This document shows positions 1 through 10,137 of a stretch of DNA of 64,000 nucleotides, piece after piece; positions within the stretch are counted from its first letter, which is position 1, and each line of letters opens with the position of its first letter. Source of the DNA: Sergeia podlipaevii (Eukaryota > Euglenozoa > Kinetoplastea > Trypanosomatida > Trypanosomatidae); contig JASANZ010002243.1 of assembly GCA_030849805.1 (NCBI GenBank), positions 1-64,000 of the forward strand, written 5' to 3'. A program made the position numbers and the translations under genes. Below the pieces are notes generated by a model. That model saw nothing but the letters and a program-made list of their open reading frames with translations, had not been told where the DNA came from and ran no database searches.

Positions 1-859
1 GCGGCCTGCTGCTACAAGGAGTTGAAAACTGTGGCACAAGGCGACCAAAGCTTTCTTTCACGACGCCAACACCGAGTGCGTTGCCATTTGTTGAAGCGGC
101 TGTCGGGACGCATAAGGTTGATGGGCTTCCCCGCGGTAGCATCATCGTAGATGTGGGGTCTTGCATCGCGCTGGACAACGCGACAGGCGCTACTACACCG
201 CCAGCACAGCCTACCTCTTCACATTTGTTTTCTACCGCATTTCCAGTCACCGCTGCAGCTGTGCTCACAGATTTTAAGCTCACACCTTGACTACTTTGAA
301 AAAGACGCTGTGATAACTGTTGGTGATGCGGTGGAGATGAGGGACTCTCCGCAACAGCTGTCTTAACATTGCTGCCGTTGCTTTCATAGTGGGTATGCTC
401 CGCAACCGGCACTGCGGCAGCGCAGAAGGACGTTGTCTGCTGCTGATAGTGATGAAGTATCGGTGATATCCTAGATGGCATATCTAACGTCCCCTCTCTT
501 CCTGCTCCACCACTACTACTGCTACCTGCAACCGTAGCAAGCCTTGCTGTGTGTACTGCTGCTGCTGAAGAGGAGGAGGAGGAGTGCCTCTCAGATACGT
601 ATGCAGACACGGTACTCCACACGGGCAAGGCAGAGGAGTCTTGAGTCTTGGGAGACTTGGTTGCTGTGCTGCTGCCTTCAATCTGGCCAATGTCATTCGC
701 GCCGTGAGGCTCTACCGCAGCACCGACAACGTTCACTCTCAGCAGTGGCGTGTGCTCTCCTTTCCTTAGCGGACTGTTCGGTGATGTGCTCCGTGGTGAA
801 GCGGGATCAATTTCTACAAGTAACGTCGTCGTTGAAGGCTTATCGCCGGCGAAGTACAT
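1..859 (-). CDS. Partial low-complexity protein, N-terminal part (runs off the left edge)
   Basis: The minus-strand frame is open from about 1003 down to position 1. Its first in-frame ATG is at 859 and begins MYFAGDKPSTTTLLVEIDP. About 286 residues are visible. They are rich in Ser, Thr, Ala, Pro and Gln, with a six-serine run near residue 95 and scattered His, and look intrinsically disordered. No domain is recognised, so any folded part must lie beyond the window. Reasons to call it a gene are the long stop-free frame, GC content higher than the gap to its right, the same strand as every other gene, and a poly-T plus AG splice acceptor about 94 bases upstream of the ATG. The other five frames are broken by stops or give only short products. 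Confidence 0.6.
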   Translation of the reverse strand, partial: MYFAGDKPSTTTLLVEIDPASPRSTSPNSPLRKGEHTPLLRVNVVGAAVEPHGANDIGQIEGSSTATKSPKTQDSSALPVWSTVSAYVSERHSSSSSSAAAVHTARLATVAGSSSSGGAGREGTLDMPSRISPILHHYQQQTTSFCAAAVPVAEHTHYESNGSNVKTAVAESPSSPPHHQQLSQRLFQSSQGVSLKSVSTAAAVTGNAVENKCEEVGCAGGVVAPVALSSAMQDPTSTMMLPRGSPSTLCVPTAASTNGNALGVGVVKESFGRLVPQFSTPCSSRP

Positions 860-952
860 TCCTCTATGCTCACACACACCTCCTTTTCGTGTACTACGGT
901 TATTAGAATCTTCAATGATATGAATACCGCACGTAGCTGGAGGGAATATATA

Positions 953-1009
953 CTGGCAGAAAAATATCAGTACAGGTAGTGCAAAAAAAAAAAAAAGCAA
1001 TTAAAAAAA
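953..1009 (-). promoter_or_regulatory. Candidate trans-splice acceptor for the left-edge gene
   Basis: On the minus strand two T-runs (1003-1009 and 983-996) are followed by an AG-free stretch ending in AG at 953-954. This predicts a 5' UTR of about 94 bases for the gene starting at 859. Inferred from pattern only. Confidence 0.4.
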
Positions 1010-1348
1010 GGTGTAGGCCCCGGTCACTGCAATTTTACGGTTTGTGAGATAGTGTTCGCAAAGGTAATAAAAAAAAAGTAAAAAAAAACTATTGCGCTCT
1101 TTTCCCTGAAGGTACCCCTTTCCTTTTCTTTCACACAATAAACAACAAATAAATAACTCCTGAATTTCTCTCAGAAACTTGCACGTGAAAAAGTAAAAAA
1201 AAACAAAACCAGAAAAAAAACACAAGTAAATGGCACCTCGGTATTTTTTTTTTTTTAAATGTTTGTCTCGTTCTGTCGACAAAAACAAATAAATTAATAA
1301 ATAAAAATACGTCCTAAATACCAGATACGTTGCTAGTGAGACACTGAA

Positions 1349-1352
<4 letters not shown>

Positions 1353-1389
<37 letters not shown>
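1353..1389. repeat. (TA)n microsatellite
   Basis: A 37-bp alternating A/T run, the longest dinucleotide repeat noticed in the window, in the long gap left of the MORN-FYVE gene. Confidence 0.95.
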
Positions 1390-1390
<1 letters not shown>

Positions 1391-2713
1391 TGGTAACCAC
1401 ACGAATGAAATGTTTCTCTATTCCGGTAGTGATGCCGTGTGTACCAACAATCCTACGTAGACTCTTGACAATAAATATGCAATAATAATAATAATAATAA
1501 TACTAATATCCTACACGACCGCCTCTTTTCTGTTGCTGAAAGTACAATGACAGCGGCTGAAGAAAGAGAAAAAAAAGGGTTGCGGTTTAGTTGTGTATAC
1601 GAGAGATAGAAATTGAATAGAAATACACACGCACACCCACAGTCGCACTCACGTATATATATATAAGAAAATAACAGAAAATAATTTGCCAGTGTTTCAA
1701 AACAACAAAAAAAAACACAGAAAAAACAACACGAAATGTTTCTTGTGCTGCTGATACCCACTTCTTTTCTTCTTGTTCTGCCTCAATTTGTAACCTGGTA
1801 TCCAAACACTCGCGAATGAATATTGTGGCAGATGTGGATTAGACGGGGGGGGGGAAAGAGAAAAGAAGTAAAGAAGAAGGAACTAACGGTTAAGAGAATA
1901 ATGATAACAATAACAATAAAAAAAAAAAGAAAGGAAAAAGTAAACACACCAAGATAAGCAAAACTTTGGCGCTTATACGCTCGACACGAGTAACAGTATG
2001 TAATCACAGGTCAATTTGACAGACAGATATAAACAGCAAACATAAAAAGCACCTCAAGGAAAAAAATTGCTCAACTTGTTTGCCTGCCAGAAACGAGAAT
2101 AATAATAATAATAATAGAAAGATTACTCCCTGAAGAAATGAAAACGCACAAGGAAGACTTTAATAACCTTTTCTTCAAATATATATATATTTTCTCCTTA
2201 AATGCAAATTTGAAAAAAAAATGATAATAATAAAGAATTCTTTTCCCTTTATACAATATAGGAACTTGCTATCACAAAGAAGGGCCACTTTTTATACTTT
2301 CTTTTTTTTGCGAATATGCTTGTTTGCAAAAATAATAAAGACTGAGAAAGAAAATAATAGTAATAATAATTTTTCTTAAAAATATTTCTGTGACCTATAT
2401 GTGTATGCAGAAACAGAAAAAAAAAAAGATATATATATATATATATGTCGCACACGAAAACGCGCGTTTCCTCAGATCAAGCAACAGCAAAAATAGCAAA
2501 ATGCGTAGCGTCACTGAAGTTCAGCACACGACTAGTGCTCTTGCAATAATATAAAACAACTAGATAACTAAATAAAAAAAATATAAGTATGCTTCAGAAA
2601 GAAAGAAAACAAGCTAAGAGCAGAAAATTCAATGTAATAATAATTTTTTTTCCCTTCACTTGCTCAGTTGCTAACGGTGTGTGACTTTTTAGAAAGTTCA
2701 CAAACTCTCCGCT

Positions 2714-2761
2714 ATATAAATAAATAAATAAATAAATAAATATATATATATATATATATAT
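2714..2761. repeat. Compound (TAAA)n / (TA)n microsatellite
   Basis: TAAA-type repeats at 2714-2740 run directly into a (TA)n run at 2741-2761. Confidence 0.9.
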
Positions 2762-3678
2762 GTGACCCCCTTCTTTTCCTACCTTTATATATATATAGTA
2801 TGCGATCACTTGAAGTAACAAGTGTGCACGTGACACAGAAAAGGAAAAAAAAAACACGGGTTGAGGTGAAGTGGTGTACTCTCTGTTTTTTTTTCACCCT
2901 CTTTTAGTGGCAGCAACTCTCACGCACTAATCAAGGTAAAAAACAAACAGACAAGAACAACGCAACAACAAAATATGAAAAATATCAAAAACAAATCCTG
3001 AACTTAAACAACAACAACAACAGTGGACAAATCTCCTTCGGGGAGAAAGACACCTTAAAAAAGGAAAAAAAAGGACGAAGACAAAGTTAAACCCCAAAAT
3101 AGGCACGCAAAAATAAAAATGCAAAAATATTAGCCAAATTAGAGAGGGAATAACAATAAATAATAATAATAATGTACCTTTCTCCGTGGACAATATTCCT
3201 TACTTTTCCCTTTTTTTTACCTCTTTCTCAATGACCACCAGACAAAACAACTACGAAAAAGAGTGAAGAGCGCAAAATGCACTCTTCTTCTACACTCCCT
3301 ATGTGGTATGTGAATTTTTTTTTATAAATACTTTGAGGATACGGGCATTAGAGAAAGAAAGAAAAAAAAAATGAAAGAAAGAAGAAAAGAATCAGTGACA
3401 TATGCAAAAATGAAAAGAAAAGAGAAGAGGTGGAGCAATCACTACCTGAAAATACATGAAATCAGCAATACAATTGAAAAAAAGAAACGTCTCGCATGAA
3501 GAAACGAGCGCAGCAAAGAGTTTTCAATATTTCAGAAGTAGATTATCACAATACACGCTATATCAGGTCTATATATATACAAATATATATAACTTCGTCA
3601 TCTTCGCAGCATCACTGTAGGAATAAGAAACGACAGCAAAGATGAGAGAAAAATGGTGTGCACATCAGTTACCACTTT

Positions 3679-6600
3679 CTAGCCGATTTCTGACTGGTGC
3701 ACAACCACTCGCGTTGAGTTCCTTCCCCGTCCCGAGCTTTCCACAGTGAACCTGAACGGACCCTCCATCGGCGCCGGAAGCCATTCCCGCTTCTGATTCT
3801 CCTCTCCATACACTGCCGCTTTGCCTTTCCTACAATTTTTGTTTTTTTTCTTCTTTGCGTGTTGCTCACGCCCCGTCACACACGCTGCCAGCGATGGAGC
3901 TTCCGCTCTCGCCCCTGGCTCAGCACTCTTCCAGACACGCCTCAGAAAGCCTTCAACGTTCTGATCTTCGTCGTCAGAGCTCGACCAACTTGCTTCAGAG
4001 TTTGATGATGATGAGGGGTCTTTCAGGGGAGGTGGCGGGGACGCAGTGCTAGCGTTGGTGCGTTCCAGGAGCTCACCTGCCTTGACAATCTTGCCGCCCT
4101 CAAGCATTTGCTGCACGTCGAGTATGTTCGGTGGCCACGTTGGATTGGAAAAATACATGTCGTGTTCCATGATGTGCTTACGTGAAGGGGAGAGGGCGGC
4201 AGCGCTGCCAGCGTTGCTTCCAGCGGTCACGAAGGAGGGACGGGGGCGGTATCGAGGCACAGGGCGAACACCCCAGTCTGTCCACGGCACCTGAGTGTTG
4301 CTACCTGCCTCTGGTGGCTGAGGAGTAGGCGGTAGCAGTGGGCTCAGCGCGTGGCTGTGCAGATGCGGTTGTTGCGTATCACCAGAATGAACGTCAGTGC
4401 TGTTTGATAGTGCAGCGGGGAAGCGGGCTAGCCGCTCCTGTTGGATGGCGTCAATAAGCTCCTCATCGGTCATGTCATAATCTTCGAGGCGCGGTGCGTG
4501 TGGGAGCAGCGAGGGCTCACGTGGAAGCCTATTGCCATGCTCGTGGTCCACTCCTTCATCATCTTCATCATCCGTATTTACCGCACTGCCGCTATCACTG
4601 CCACTGTCATTTTCAGAGCCTACACGGCTTAGCGATGTCTTCTGCAAGCATGAAGACGTCGATGGCGATAGGGCCGAGAGAAGTGACGGAGCGGGTGGAG
4701 GCGGTGGGATAACTGTGGGCTTAAATCGTGCCGCCCGCAACGCCGCTGCCTGTGCGCTGTCGTCACCTTTAGAGGCTTGCGAGGTACGCTGGAACTCGCT
4801 CTCACCAGACCCTGGCACAAACATTTTAATGGAACAAAGCGGGGGTGCTTGCGGGTACGGTGGCGGCAGGTGCTGCGCTATGCAAGCCGCCAGTGACTGT
4901 GCTTCTTCATTCCCAACTGCCATTGAGCACTGCTCCTCAGCCCCTTTCGCTCCACCCGGCGCTGTTGGCGCTCTCCCACAGGCTCTGTGCTTTGCGCTCA
5001 GGAGTTGCTGGTAGAGTCGCAGTGCTGGCACATCTAGAAGAACGCGCAGGTTGCAGCGAGACGCCATCGCACCCCACCATAACACAAAGGCGTCGATCTC
5101 CACTCGTGGCGAGCTGTGCTTGAGTACATCAAGTGTGCGTCGTGAAGGAGTTGCATCTTGAAGCCCTTCTGGTTGGTTGCAAGCCGCTAAAGACTTTCCG
5201 CTCTTGCTGCCTTTGAGAACGTTTTCCTTCTGTGCCTCCTCATCCGACTTTGAGACTGCGTCCTCTGACGCAACAAGCGGCTGCCCTCTGCTGTCCATCG
5301 CAATGATGAGTCCGTCAGTGCGGCAGTATAGTCCGCGCGAGACCCAGTGACCTTGGCTCCAGCACCCTGCATACGTAGAGCCATCGGGGTAGCGCTTAAT
5401 CGCCACCATACGGCGCTGCTCCAGACGCAAGTAACACGCATCACAGACCCGCTCCAGTTGATGCGGCGGAGCAGACGAGAGAGCCGTCGGTTCCACTAGC
5501 CCAACGGCACTGGTACCACCACTACTGCTACCGACGCCAGCGTTCAATACCACGCGGCTCTTACCAGTGCCGCCACCCATATTGTTCATATCAGTACTGC
5601 CTGCGCTACGTGAGAAGTGAGAAGGCAAAACGGCGCGGCGCTGTGTGCAGGCATCACAGAACACCCCACCACACACACGGCAGTGATGTCGACGCAAGAA
5701 TAGAGAGAAAGTGGAGCCGCACTGGGCACACACACGCGTCTCCTCATCCCCAACCATGATTGGAGAGCCAAAACAATCATCACGCTCATTGCCGTTACGG
5801 TACGTCGTCTCGTACACAGAATCGGTGGAGGCATCATAAATACGGCAGAAGCCATTGAGAGAGCCGCGGTCCCACGCACCCTCTATCGCAAATTCCGAAA
5901 AGAACTCAAGCCCCTTGCCGTGCCTTAGACCGTCCCGAAAAGCCCCGTGATACACACTTCGTGTAGTCACCAACTTGCCGGCACCTTCCACTTGGTTGTG
6001 TATAAAGGTACCGCTGTACACCGTTCCATCGGATAACTGGAGCACGCCGGTGCCGTGCCGCTCACCCCTCTCCCACTCTCCATTGTACAGAGATCCGTCT
6101 TGATGGTCGTAGCTCACACCACGCCCATGTCTACGTAGTTGCTCATCCATCTCTCCGTGGTATGTCAAGTGCACAACCCTGTTCCGCTTGAACTGGGCCT
6201 GCAGAACCGAGCCGTCATCGCAGTAGTAAAGTCCTTGACCATGCCAGGCATTTCGGCGAAAGCGGCCAACATACCGCTCGCCATTGGGCATGATCTGGAC
6301 CCCATAGCCGTGCCGCTCTCCCATTTTGAAAGAGCCTGTGTAGTAGTTCGCGTTCCCCCACCACAGTTCGCCCCAGATGTGCGGCACGCCGGTACCAGTG
6401 GTGTACCCTGCATAGACAACCGTTGTGCTCGGCGTCATTGTATAAATATCTGTCCTTCGCGGCGACGAAGGCTGTCGTCGCTGCAACTGTGCTGGAGGAC
6501 ACGGTGCGGGGGAGTCTAAAGTAGAAAGACCCACCGTCGGCGGGGTGTGAGTCTCCGACGCCGTTTCTTTTAATTGTGCTTCTCCAGGGGAATCTTTACT

Positions 6601-9600
6601 TGTCGCCCCATCTTCCTTCTCCGTCCGCTGCTGACCAATGCCCCTCTCCATACGTCCAGTGCCAGCTGTGCTCTCTGCAGGCGAGAGTATCGAGGCAAAC
6701 ATGCGCATCGGTATCCACATGGTGCCGAGTCGCAGTCCAAGGCGCACAGAACGAGCGCAATCCGCACACACTTGGGCTATACTCAAGCCTTGTGCCCCAA
6801 GATCCGACCAAGCGCATGGAACTTCAGCCGCCGCTGTCGCTGCTGCTGCGGTGGCTTCTGCACTTTTTCCGCCCTGCGCTTTGCGTTGAACAGCGCGCAG
6901 CACTTGTGTCGTGTGAGTGAGCAGCGCCGCCACCTCCGGTTTCGCAAGAGAGGTCTTGGGCAGTGGTGCAAGACAAGCACTGCAGCTGGACCGTAAGCAT
7001 AGAGCGCAAAGCGCCGCTTTGCGAAAGAAGTTGTAATCCTTTTCACACAGTGTGCACCGAGTGGGAAGTGACGCTTCTGCCGCCTCTGAGGGTGAGTGCT
7101 GGGGTCGCACCACTGTGGCCCTACTGCTGTGAGCAGAACCAAAAAGAGGCGAATAGTGCAGGTGCCCGGCAGGACTGTGCGTGCTGGTGCCGCCCCCTTC
7201 TCGATTTCCTCTACCGACAAGGTTGCCACTGCCGCTACTGCACGGCTGGATGCTACCATTGTTTCCGTTGAGCAACTGCGCCTCAGCCTCCTCCCAAATA
7301 CTTGACAGACCGCCACCTCCGACCCCGCACGCCTGCTTTGGTGTGACATAAGAGGCAGGCAGCAAACCCATTTTTTGAAGTCCTCGTGTGTAAAGATCAA
7401 ACGGGGAGTTTGGAAAGTGCGGCATAGACAAGCGGGGGTAGTTGCCGAGCCACTCTGTGTGCAGTATCACGCCAGAGGGAAACATCACCAATCCTGTTGT
7501 ATTGAGCTCGCTGACCATAACGAAATCAGGTCGAGGAACCTTGCAGTAACGCTGAGTCACACGTGCACTCGCCGGAGGAGGCAGCAGCGGCTTTTCTTCG
7601 GAGTTTGGACTGTCGACTGGTGTGGCAACGTGCCAAGTGCCTGGGACCGCCACAGCAGCTGCGGCGGGAAGTGTGATACTAAACATGGAGGACGGCGCCT
7701 GAGCGATTGTAACAGGTGGTGCTACTCTGTGCTCAGCAAGATGCGGCACGACAAGACCAGCGTATTGATCTAGCGGCAGTCGACACTCCGTCCATGCACC
7801 TGTAAGAATGTAGTGGCTGCGGTACCCCACAAGAGTTTTCCCACTCCGCCGATAGTGGCTCTCGTGCTCCTCCTCTCTATCGCCATCTTCAGTGACACCG
7901 CCGCTGAGGTGAAGGAGACCCAGCAGAAAGCCCACCCCTGGGAGACGTATCGTCGAGCCTGTGCCAGCGTGCTGGAGGCTTCTCTCACGTCTCTGTCGCG
8001 AGGCTTGACGTGATGTGGAGCATCTTCTGCCATTGTCTCTCTCTGCCTCAGCTTCGGTCAGTTCCCTGCAATACACCGGATCACTACTGTTCTTCACAAA
8101 CCACACTCCCTGTCCTACCGCGACGTTGTTGCACCACTCCCCCACGTAGACAGACCCATCCCGCAGCCACAAACGACCCTTACAACCATGTCGATAGCCG
8201 CCTGAGAAACCACCAACGTACACCTCCCCACCTGGAAACGCCCACACCGCACGTTCACAGTCAAGCACGTCTTGACGCCAGCTGCCTTTCAAGACGTGCC
8301 TTCGTACGTGTAGCGCTGTTGCCCTCGCTGCTGCTGCTGCTGCATCACTCAAGATTATTTTCCCTTTCACCTTATCCGTCTTTTCATTGGTAGCCAGCGT
8401 CAACGCTGATGCTGGGTCTGCGGGTTCAAGTCCGTTGCGGACCACGGGAAGCTGCAACAATCCTGGTCCATCTCTCTGCCCATCTTTGAAAAGCCCCAGA
8501 AACTCAACGGAGTATTCGTCCACCGGCGCACTTGCCATCGCTGTATCAGCGGACGAGGAGGTAGTAGCGCGCACCAGTGAGGAGGTATGCGCCACGACTG
8601 CAGCCGAGACGGAGGCCGCCTCACCTGTCATTCCATCCCCACAATCAATCATGTCACTGCACTCTGATAGAAACGACGCATCTGCAAGTCGCAATCGCCC
8701 AATGCCGGAAAACTCCTTGCCGTCCCACTCTCCATCGTAGCCCTCCACTAGCATGTCATCTCGCCACCGGCCTGCTTGAATGGATCCTTCTTGCAGCTGA
8801 AGCAAACCCCACCCACAGCGCACGTTGTTGACAAAGCCGCCACTGTACTCGCTACCATCGGCGCCGTAGCGAATGTTGCCTGCCCCATGCCGCCTGCTCC
8901 GCACAAACGTGCCATAAAAAAAGTCACCATTGCGGTACCATAGCATGCCTCTGCCGTGCATGTGCTCACCTTCCCATTGACCTTGATAGCAAATCTTGTC
9001 ACGAAACTCCTCGCTGGCAGCGAGATACCAAAACATTGTCCCCCTTACCCTCACACCACGGTCGAATTCGCCTACAAACAGAGAAACACCAGGATTCTCC
9101 ACCTGGCCCGCACCATGAATGAGCCCTCGTGAGAAGAAGCCGGTGATGCTTGCCCCGGTCTTCTTTAGTGTGTAACGTCCCTTTCCATGTCGCATGCCAT
9201 CCTTCCACTGCCCTTCGTATACATCACCGTTTGTGTAGCGCATCGTGCCGTGGCCATCAATGCGATCGTTCCGGAAGTTGCCGTAATATTCATCTCCGTT
9301 TGGGTAGTTCATGGTGCCCTCACCACAACGGCGACCGTGCACCATCATGCCTTTAAAGCGAGAGCCATCGAGGAAAGCGATCTTGCCATACCCGTGCATC
9401 TCATCACGCTCCCAGTCCCCATCGTACACCTCACCATCTGCCTTGACTAACTTTCCCTTCCCGTCGCGGCGATTGTTCGACCAGTTGCCATCGTATGCAT
9501 CACCGTCATAAAACTTCATCATGCCCGCGCCATGCCGGAGGTGGACGCGGTCAATTTGGCCAATGTACTCCTTCGGCTTCCTTGAGGTATCATCGAATGG

Positions 9601-10137
9601 AGAGAGGTAGGCAAGCCCACGCAGCAGCATCGTGCCAACCCCGCCTTCAGAAGAGCCACTGCTGTTGGGCATGCGATCAATGTAGTTCCTTGCGTACAAC
9701 ATGTGTCCTTGCCCATGTGGGGCACCTAGGCTAAATGAACCCTGATAGGTGCAGGTGCTTGTTACGAGCACTCCTTCTCCACAAAACTGGCCGCCCGCCC
9801 AGCTACCACCATAGCGATCGCCCGCAGAAAAAGTAGAACCCACTTTGAAGGCACTATTGCTCGCGGATTTTGGTGCCTTGGCGCCATACTTGAAGAGCAT
9901 GATACCGAGTCCATGAGGAAGACCTGAGCTGGGATCGATGGCGCCATAATAAGTGCTCCCATCGGCCAGCACAAGGGCAGGTAGATCTTCTTCTTTTGGC
10001 TTAAAGTCAGCCACCTGAGAAATCGTCACTGGATTTGTGATAACAATGGGGGTGAATGAGGACAGCGATGGCTGTGAGACTGAGACGGCGGAGCCGAGCC
10101 CTGCCTGAGGTTCAGCTTCTTTTTTCCAGCCAAGCAT
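3679..10137 (-). CDS. Giant MORN-repeat protein with FYVE zinc finger(s)
   Basis: A protein of 2152 aa starting at the ATG at 10137 (MLGWKKEAEPQAG). The open frame extends a little further upstream, but only to a TTG. It contains many MORN repeats (consensus Y-x-G-x-W/F-x-x-G-x-x-H/D-G-x-G) in three groups: roughly residues 50-500, 560-680 and 1230-1430. At about residues 1465-1580 there is a FYVE finger with paired CxxC motifs and the RRHHCRVCG core that reads phosphatidylinositol 3-phosphate; an insertion of about 55 residues separates its last cysteine pair. A second array of four CxxC-like pairs at about 1024-1125 is spaced like a FYVE finger but lacks the R-H-H-C core. The C-terminal third is Pro/Ser/acidic and probably disordered. 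MORN repeats often act as membrane-associated scaffolds, so a PI3P-directed endosomal or cytoskeletal scaffold is a reasonable inference. No kinase domain is visible, although MORN proteins are often mislabelled as PIP5 kinases. Confidence 0.85.
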   Translation of the reverse strand: MLGWKKEAEPQAGLGSAVSVSQPSLSSFTPIVITNPVTISQVADFKPKEEDLPALVLADGSTYYGAIDPSSGLPHGLGIMLFKYGAKAPKSASNSAFKVGSTFSAGDRYGGSWAGGQFCGEGVLVTSTCTYQGSFSLGAPHGQGHMLYARNYIDRMPNSSGSSEGGVGTMLLRGLAYLSPFDDTSRKPKEYIGQIDRVHLRHGAGMMKFYDGDAYDGNWSNNRRDGKGKLVKADGEVYDGDWERDEMHGYGKIAFLDGSRFKGMMVHGRRCGEGTMNYPNGDEYYGNFRNDRIDGHGTMRYTNGDVYEGQWKDGMRHGKGRYTLKKTGASITGFFSRGLIHGAGQVENPGVSLFVGEFDRGVRVRGTMFWYLAASEEFRDKICYQGQWEGEHMHGRGMLWYRNGDFFYGTFVRSRRHGAGNIRYGADGSEYSGGFVNNVRCGWGLLQLQEGSIQAGRWRDDMLVEGYDGEWDGKEFSGIGRLRLADASFLSECSDMIDCGDGMTGEAASVSAAVVAHTSSLVRATTSSSADTAMASAPVDEYSVEFLGLFKDGQRDGPGLLQLPVVRNGLEPADPASALTLATNEKTDKVKGKIILSDAAAAAARATALHVRRHVLKGSWRQDVLDCERAVWAFPGGEVYVGGFSGGYRHGCKGRLWLRDGSVYVGEWCNNVAVGQGVWFVKNSSDPVYCRELTEAEAERDNGRRCSTSRQASRQRRERSLQHAGTGSTIRLPGVGFLLGLLHLSGGVTEDGDREEEHESHYRRSGKTLVGYRSHYILTGAWTECRLPLDQYAGLVVPHLAEHRVAPPVTIAQAPSSMFSITLPAAAAVAVPGTWHVATPVDSPNSEEKPLLPPPASARVTQRYCKVPRPDFVMVSELNTTGLVMFPSGVILHTEWLGNYPRLSMPHFPNSPFDLYTRGLQKMGLLPASYVTPKQACGVGGGGLSSIWEEAEAQLLNGNNGSIQPCSSGSGNLVGRGNREGGGTSTHSPAGHLHYSPLFGSAHSSRATVVRPQHSPSEAAEASLPTRCTLCEKDYNFFRKAALCALCLRSSCSACLAPLPKTSLAKPEVAALLTHTTQVLRAVQRKAQGGKSAEATAAAATAAAEVPCAWSDLGAQGLSIAQVCADCARSVRLGLRLGTMWIPMRMFASILSPAESTAGTGRMERGIGQQRTEKEDGATSKDSPGEAQLKETASETHTPPTVGLSTLDSPAPCPPAQLQRRQPSSPRRTDIYTMTPSTTVVYAGYTTGTGVPHIWGELWWGNANYYTGSFKMGERHGYGVQIMPNGERYVGRFRRNAWHGQGLYYCDDGSVLQAQFKRNRVVHLTYHGEMDEQLRRHGRGVSYDHQDGSLYNGEWERGERHGTGVLQLSDGTVYSGTFIHNQVEGAGKLVTTRSVYHGAFRDGLRHGKGLEFFSEFAIEGAWDRGSLNGFCRIYDASTDSVYETTYRNGNERDDCFGSPIMVGDEETRVCAQCGSTFSLFLRRHHCRVCGGVFCDACTQRRAVLPSHFSRSAGSTDMNNMGGGTGKSRVVLNAGVGSSSGGTSAVGLVEPTALSSAPPHQLERVCDACYLRLEQRRMVAIKRYPDGSTYAGCWSQGHWVSRGLYCRTDGLIIAMDSRGQPLVASEDAVSKSDEEAQKENVLKGSKSGKSLAACNQPEGLQDATPSRRTLDVLKHSSPRVEIDAFVLWWGAMASRCNLRVLLDVPALRLYQQLLSAKHRACGRAPTAPGGAKGAEEQCSMAVGNEEAQSLAACIAQHLPPPYPQAPPLCSIKMFVPGSGESEFQRTSQASKGDDSAQAAALRAARFKPTVIPPPPPAPSLLSALSPSTSSCLQKTSLSRVGSENDSGSDSGSAVNTDDEDDEGVDHEHGNRLPREPSLLPHAPRLEDYDMTDEELIDAIQQERLARFPAALSNSTDVHSGDTQQPHLHSHALSPLLPPTPQPPEAGSNTQVPWTDWGVRPVPRYRPRPSFVTAGSNAGSAAALSPSRKHIMEHDMYFSNPTWPPNILDVQQMLEGGKIVKAGELLERTNASTASPPPPLKDPSSSSNSEASWSSSDDEDQNVEGFLRRVWKSAEPGARAEAPSLAACVTGREQHAKKKKNKNCRKGKAAVYGEENQKREWLPAPMEGPFRFTVESSGRGRNSTRVVVHQSEIG

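Larger units (their letters stand above)
860..3678. other. Long AT-rich intergenic/UTR region
   Basis: A 2.8-kb stretch, the longest gap in the window. It should hold the 3' UTR of the MORN-FYVE gene and the 5' UTR of the left-edge gene. It is packed with A/T homopolymers, (TA)n at 1353-1389, 2429-2446 and 2741-2761, (AAT)n near 1481-1500, TAAA repeats at 2714-2740 and a G-run at 1845-1854. Short minus-strand ORFs here encode only Phe/Ile/Tyr/Lys-rich low-complexity peptides and are not called. No RNA gene is recognised. Confidence 0.7.

Noticed and set aside
1001..1402. 133-codon minus-strand ORF in the long left gap
   Set aside because: Composed of translated (TA)n and poly-A/T (Ile/Tyr and Phe/Lys runs); its composition matches the UTR, not the genes.
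3679..10137. PIP5-kinase identity for the MORN protein
   Set aside because: MORN repeats alone often lead to this label, but no lipid-kinase catalytic motifs are visible anywhere in the protein.
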